In this document: in pieces, positions 63,851 to 64,000 of the stretch
How the letters are laid out: every line of letters begins with the position of its first letter
Numbering within the stretch: the first letter of the stretch is position 1
NCBI GenBank assembly: GCA_016745035.1
Contig: JADGDE010000003.1
Coordinates: 218,615-282,614 of the forward strand
Direction of reading: 5' to 3'
Source: Thiotrichales bacterium
GTDB taxonomy: Bacteria > Pseudomonadota > Gammaproteobacteria > Beggiatoales > Beggiatoaceae
Length of the DNA: 64,000 nucleotides
Notes under the pieces: generated by a model
Databases searched by the model: none
Seen by the model: the letters and a program-made list of their open reading frames with translations, nothing else
What the model was told of the DNA's origin: nothing
Translations under genes and position numbers: made by a program

Positions 63851-64000
63851 TCAGTTATGCAAATTAAAATTCCATAACCCAGCACAGATACCAAGAATTT
63901 CATCATATAAATCAATATCATGGATTCTTAATCTATCAGATAGAACACGAAACCTTTTAAGACCTGCAATACTATTTTCTACTGCAATTCTTTCTGATGC
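63851..64000 (-). CDS. IS5-type transposase, C-terminal end, cut by window
   Basis: The reverse strand is open from the right edge to a TGA at 63851-63853. It encodes ASERIAVENSIAGLKRFRVL, then SDRLR and ILGICAGLWNFNLHN. This matches the end of the DDE domain in IS5/IS1031-type transposases, where the catalytic Glu lies in a VENxIxxLKRFR-like block. The rest of the insertion sequence lies beyond the window, and its terminal inverted repeat should be near 63780-63850. Confidence 0.82.
   Translation of the reverse strand, partial: ASERIAVENSIAGLKRFRVLSDRLRIHDIDLYDEILGICAGLWNFNLHN

Noticed and set aside
1..64000. tRNA and rRNA genes, CRISPR arrays, integrase or att sites
   Set aside because: I looked for tRNA-like arms, rRNA blocks, regular repeat-spacer patterns and recombinase motifs and saw none. 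A tRNAscan, Infernal or att-site search could still find something missed by eye.

Overview
The window comes from a Gram-negative gammaproteobacterium. It carries lapB, pgsA, holB, infA, a single-chain purL, tpm, msrPQ, metE/metR, an outer-membrane porin and an HtrA/DegQ protease. A cysteine-free A-type carrier of the DsrR kind, many REP-like hairpin repeats, and Rpn, STAND and MoxR genes would suit a Thiotrichales-type sulfur bacterium, but that placement is inference.

Layout. 1-4.4 kb: housekeeping genes (pgsA end, LMW-PTP, infA, PHP phosphatase, orphan ABC ATPase, lapB). 4.5-7.3 kb: a large membrane-anchored STAND-like NTPase with TPR-like repeats, whose 3' end lies in a cluster of four tandem hairpins. 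7.6-13.3 kb: nitroreductase, small phosphatase-like protein, dicarboxylate symporter, a secreted protein and an LruC/DUF4114 surface protein. 14.0-18.3 kb: a compact six-gene run, degQ-DUF1538-DUF1538-P-II-CBS-plsY. 18.6-29.1 kb: ankyrin protein, trmB, a papain-like hydrolase, GldG-like protein, oligopeptide-binding protein, carbamoyltransferase, tex, tpm and a small membrane coiled-coil protein. 29.8-42.9 kb: porin, metE/metR, an LMF-family membrane protein, glutamate dehydrogenase, and holB-(IscA-like)-msrP-msrQ, then a DUF349 protein.

43-57 kb is accessory DNA: AT-rich secreted or membrane proteins, a trypco1-like protein, a putAbiC-type abortive-infection protein, and a cryptic phage or satellite-like module of about 47-51.7 kb. 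The module has a CI-like repressor facing a Ner-like regulator across two 17-bp palindromic operators. It continues with a coupled chain of small proteins, an antirepressor-like protein, a C4-antisense-RNA/Ash-like segment and two winged-helix proteins. No integrase, capsid or terminase gene is visible. A frameshifted MoxR ATPase of the type found in conflict systems, and an Rpn nuclease, follow. 57.0-60.9 kb is purL. It is followed by a DUF4382/SLH-like surface protein and the 3' end of an IS5-type transposase.

The most unusual feature is the density of short repeats. A 126-bp MITE-like element with 11-bp inverted ends occurs in at least five full-length copies, three of them in tandem after tex and one between metE and metR. 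At least five further palindromic repeat families are scattered about. Several lie inside genes, where they supply stop codons or an in-frame protein linker. The best candidates for new biology are the membrane STAND NTPase, the decayed MoxR/trypco island, the small-protein satellite module, and the DUF1538/P-II/CBS operon with its protease.
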